Positions 62,016 through 64,000 of a stretch of 64,000 nucleotides of DNA are shown in pieces. The notes beneath the pieces were generated by a model. That model did not search any database. It worked only from the letters and a program-made list of their open reading frames with translations, and was not told the origin of the DNA. The translations under genes were made by a program, and so were the position numbers. Source of the stretch: Evernia prunastri. Lineage: Eukaryota; Ascomycota; Lecanoromycetes; Lecanorales; Parmeliaceae. How positions within the stretch are numbered: position 1 is the first letter of the stretch; each line of letters starts with the position of its first letter. Location of the stretch: positions 299,262 to 363,261 of the forward strand of contig NKYR01000023.1 in assembly GCA_003184365.1 (NCBI GenBank), written 5' to 3'.

Positions 62016-63576
62016 GTGTTTGCATAAATAGTCGTACTTCTTGCAGAATGTGGCTATGGCGCAAAGCTCTCGCTTGTAGGTGGGATACTTGCGCTGCGTC
62101 ACACTCAGTGGGAAGGAATCATAAAGAATGGGTACTTCCACATCCTTGGCTGCAATCGATTTCCTGGGGGGTATGGTCAGAGCTTGGGTAGTAGGGGATT
62201 CTGCTTGCGGAGCTATGACGTCTACCCAGGAAGCAGACTGGAATTGCGTGACTGCACATCCCAAGGCAAATCCTGAAGCATCAGTGTAGAAATGAAGCAC
62301 GAGATTCATGTCAATCCCATGCATGCTCGTCCTAGTGGCACATTTGATCCGTACAATCTCGAACGAAAGTTGCTCTGCTTGGGTCCATTTCCAGACCGTG
62401 TTCTTACCAGTAAGCCTTGAGAGTGGTCGGGCAATTTCGGCGAAGTTCTTGACCCAACGACGTGTGATACCGACAGTGCCTAGAAAGCCCCGGACTTCAG
62501 ATTGATCTGTAGGCTCCGGCCACCTAGCTATCTTTGCTATCCTCTCCTCGAGAATATATACGCGCCCACCAATCCGATGGATTACGCCTAGGGCCTTGAT
62601 TGCTGAAGCAAAGAGCCGCAGCTTCTTGAAAGATAGTAGAAGCTTAGCCCACTCCACTCTAGGGAAGAAGTGATGCTTGAGAAAATAGAACAGGTCCTCA
62701 AAGTCTTTGAATCCCCCGAAAAAATCATCCATATAGAAGGTAAGCGGGGGCGGGATTGTCGGGTCTGCAGAATGTAGCAAGGAGGGTTCTGGCATNGTGT
62801 TTGCATAAATAGTCGTACTTCTTGCAGAATGTGGCTATGGCGCAAAGCTCTCGCTTGTAGGTGGGATACTTGCGCTGCGTCACACTCAGTGGGAAGGAAT
62901 CATAAAGAATGGGTACTTCCACATCCTTGGCTGCAATCGATTTCCTGGGGGGTATGGTCAGAGCTTGGGTAGTAGGGGATTCTGCTTGCGGAGCTATGAC
63001 GTCTACCCAGGAAGCAGGCTGGAATTGCGTGACTGCACATCCCAAGGCAAATCCTGAAGCATCAGTGTAGAAATGAACCACGAGATTCATGTCAATCCCA
63101 TGCATGCTCGTCCTAGTGGCACATTTGATCCGTACAATCTCGAACGAAAGTTGCTCTGCTTGGGTCCATTTCCAGACCGTGTTCTTACCAGTAAGCCTTG
63201 AGAGTGGCCGGGCAATTTCGGCGAAGTTCTTGACCCAACGACGTGTGATACCGACAGTGCCTAGAAAGCCCCGGACTTCAGATTGATCTGTAGGCTCCGG
63301 CCACCTAGCTACCTTTGCTATCCTCTCCTCGAGAATATATACGCGCCCACCAATCCGATGGATTACGCCTAGGGCCTTGATTGCTGAAGCAAAGAGCCGT
63401 AGCTTCTTGAAAGATAGTAGAAGCTTAGCCCACTCCACTCTAGGGAAGAAGTGATGCTTGAGAAAATAGAACAGGTCCTCAAAGTCTTTGAATCCCCCGA
63501 AAAAATCATCCATATAGAAGGTAAGCGGGGGCGGGATTGTCGGGTCTGCAGAATGTAGCAAGGAGGGTTCTGGCAT
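62016..63576. repeat. 780 bp near-identical direct repeat around a single N
   Basis: 62016-62795 and 62797-63576 match with only five differences seen by eye, separated by one N at 62796. Both copies encode the same RT-RNase H segment in the same direction. This is the pattern of two overlapping contigs placed end to end. Confidence 0.9.
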
Positions 63577-64000
63577 GGGTGCTGGAATGGCACCGAAAGC
63601 TCGGTATGCCAGCTCTGTCATTGTAAAACCGGCACTCTGCGAACCCTGTTGCATGCGGGTAGGCTGTATCTGGCCAATACCAGAGATCGTGAAAGAAAAA
63701 TAGTGTCTATCGTCTGGATGTAGTGGGATCGTGAGATACGCGTGTTTCAGGTCTGCTGAAAACAAACAGCCATGGCAAGGGTTGGATAAATGGTCATGCA
63801 CTTTCGAACTTAGCTCCAGGTGTGAGCCTGGTAGTAACTCTGTCACACGAGAATAGTCAAACGTCATGCGTGGTTCATCACTCGGCTTGGAGTTCTCTAC
63901 TTTGTCCACCATAACGGCACGAGCGTTCCACTGTGAAAGCCTTCCATTGGCTGGCTCAGTCAACTCATACACTCCACCCTCCAGTCCGTCCTGAACTAAC

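Larger units (their letters stand above)
60264..64000 (-). mobile_element. LTR-retrotransposon pol (Ty3/gypsy-type order: RT, RNase H, integrase), 5' end outside window
   Basis: The minus strand reads as one frame from the window edge to 60264, broken by one TGA (61755-61757) and by a duplicated segment at an N. Reverse transcriptase: FSADLKHAYLTIPLHPDD, then the catalytic YMDD in FYMDDFFGGF and GFLGTVGITRRWVKNFAEIA. RNase H: HFYTDASGFALGCAV, YKRELCAIATFCKKYDYL, VHTDHKPLTHFLSSD. Integrase: an HHCC-like zinc region (LSGHWAKTGTMARL, CLVCAQHGP) and a core GMDFIGPLETT with later Asp and Glu. The end is a chromodomain-less basic tail. The order RT-RH-IN indicates Ty3/gypsy. Gag, protease and the 5' LTR would lie beyond 64000. 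The copy is interrupted and probably inactive, or its breaks are assembly errors. Confidence 0.9.

Noticed and set aside
62016..63576. True tandem duplication of reverse transcriptase
   Set aside because: The single N exactly at the junction and the near-identity point to contigs placed end to end without merging.
1..64000. CRISPR arrays, bacterial operons, riboswitches
   Set aside because: No regularly spaced repeats of that type. Intron-bearing genes and spacing show a fungal nuclear genome, and no thiamine-pyrophosphate riboswitch-like motif was recognised.

Overview
This is a 64 kb stretch of a filamentous ascomycete nuclear genome (Pezizomycotina; class not resolvable by eye). The evidence is short GT-AG introns (mostly 49-75 nt) and about 23 spaced, mostly single genes. 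Their products are typical of such fungi: an Ssk1 response regulator, a WSC cell-wall sensor, a Whi3-like RNA-binding protein, an Ilv2 acetolactate synthase, a peroxisomal 2,4-dienoyl-CoA reductase ending in SKL, a DUF3445 protein and DUF3455. Gene models below were rebuilt by hand by joining exons at splice sites that keep the frame. All joined models come out divisible by three.

Layout. 1-5.7 kb: a truncated coiled-coil membrane protein with a frameshift in a TC microsatellite, a PQ-loop membrane protein, a 446 bp Tc1/mariner-type MITE, and a small secreted cysteine-containing protein. 5.7-13.5 kb: gene-poor, with one tRNA-like locus and the Whi3-like gene. 13.5-21.5 kb: a CCDC97-like splicing-associated protein, a membrane-anchored spermidine-synthase-like protein whose stop codon is followed by a 27-G run, a doubtful or decayed ORF, and ssk1. 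23-30 kb: an amino-acid permease, a protein with a SUMO-interaction-like N-terminus, and mitochondrial ribosomal protein S35. 30-38 kb: ilv2 (divergent from S35), a cyclin-like protein and an MFS transporter with a 33 nt exon. 39-49.8 kb: a protein with two copies of a motif resembling the gamma-butyrobetaine-hydroxylase N-terminal domain, a two-TM protein, the WSC sensor and the DUF3445 protein. 50-59.4 kb: an Atg33-like protein, sps19, a secreted DUF3455 protein, a sulfotransferase-like protein, a small unknown and an NAD-dependent epimerase-like SDR. 59.8-64 kb: a truncated LTR-retrotransposon pol (RT, RNase H, integrase) on the minus strand.

The genes look like ordinary housekeeping and membrane or stress functions, not a cluster. 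I found no secondary-metabolite backbone enzyme and no CRISPR or bacterial-type operon. S35 and ilv2 both make mitochondrial proteins and share a 456 bp divergent promoter region. Ssk1 (HOG pathway) and the WSC protein (cell-wall integrity) are both stress-sensing parts but lie 23 kb apart.

The strongest unusual observations are these: the MITE with a 69 bp terminal inverted repeat; a 780 bp near-identical repeat on both sides of a single N inside the retroelement, best read as an unmerged contig overlap; a single in-frame TGA inside pol; the duplicated motif protein at 39.3 kb; the tRNA-like locus that does not fold canonically; the poly-G run; and the microsatellite frameshift at about 460.
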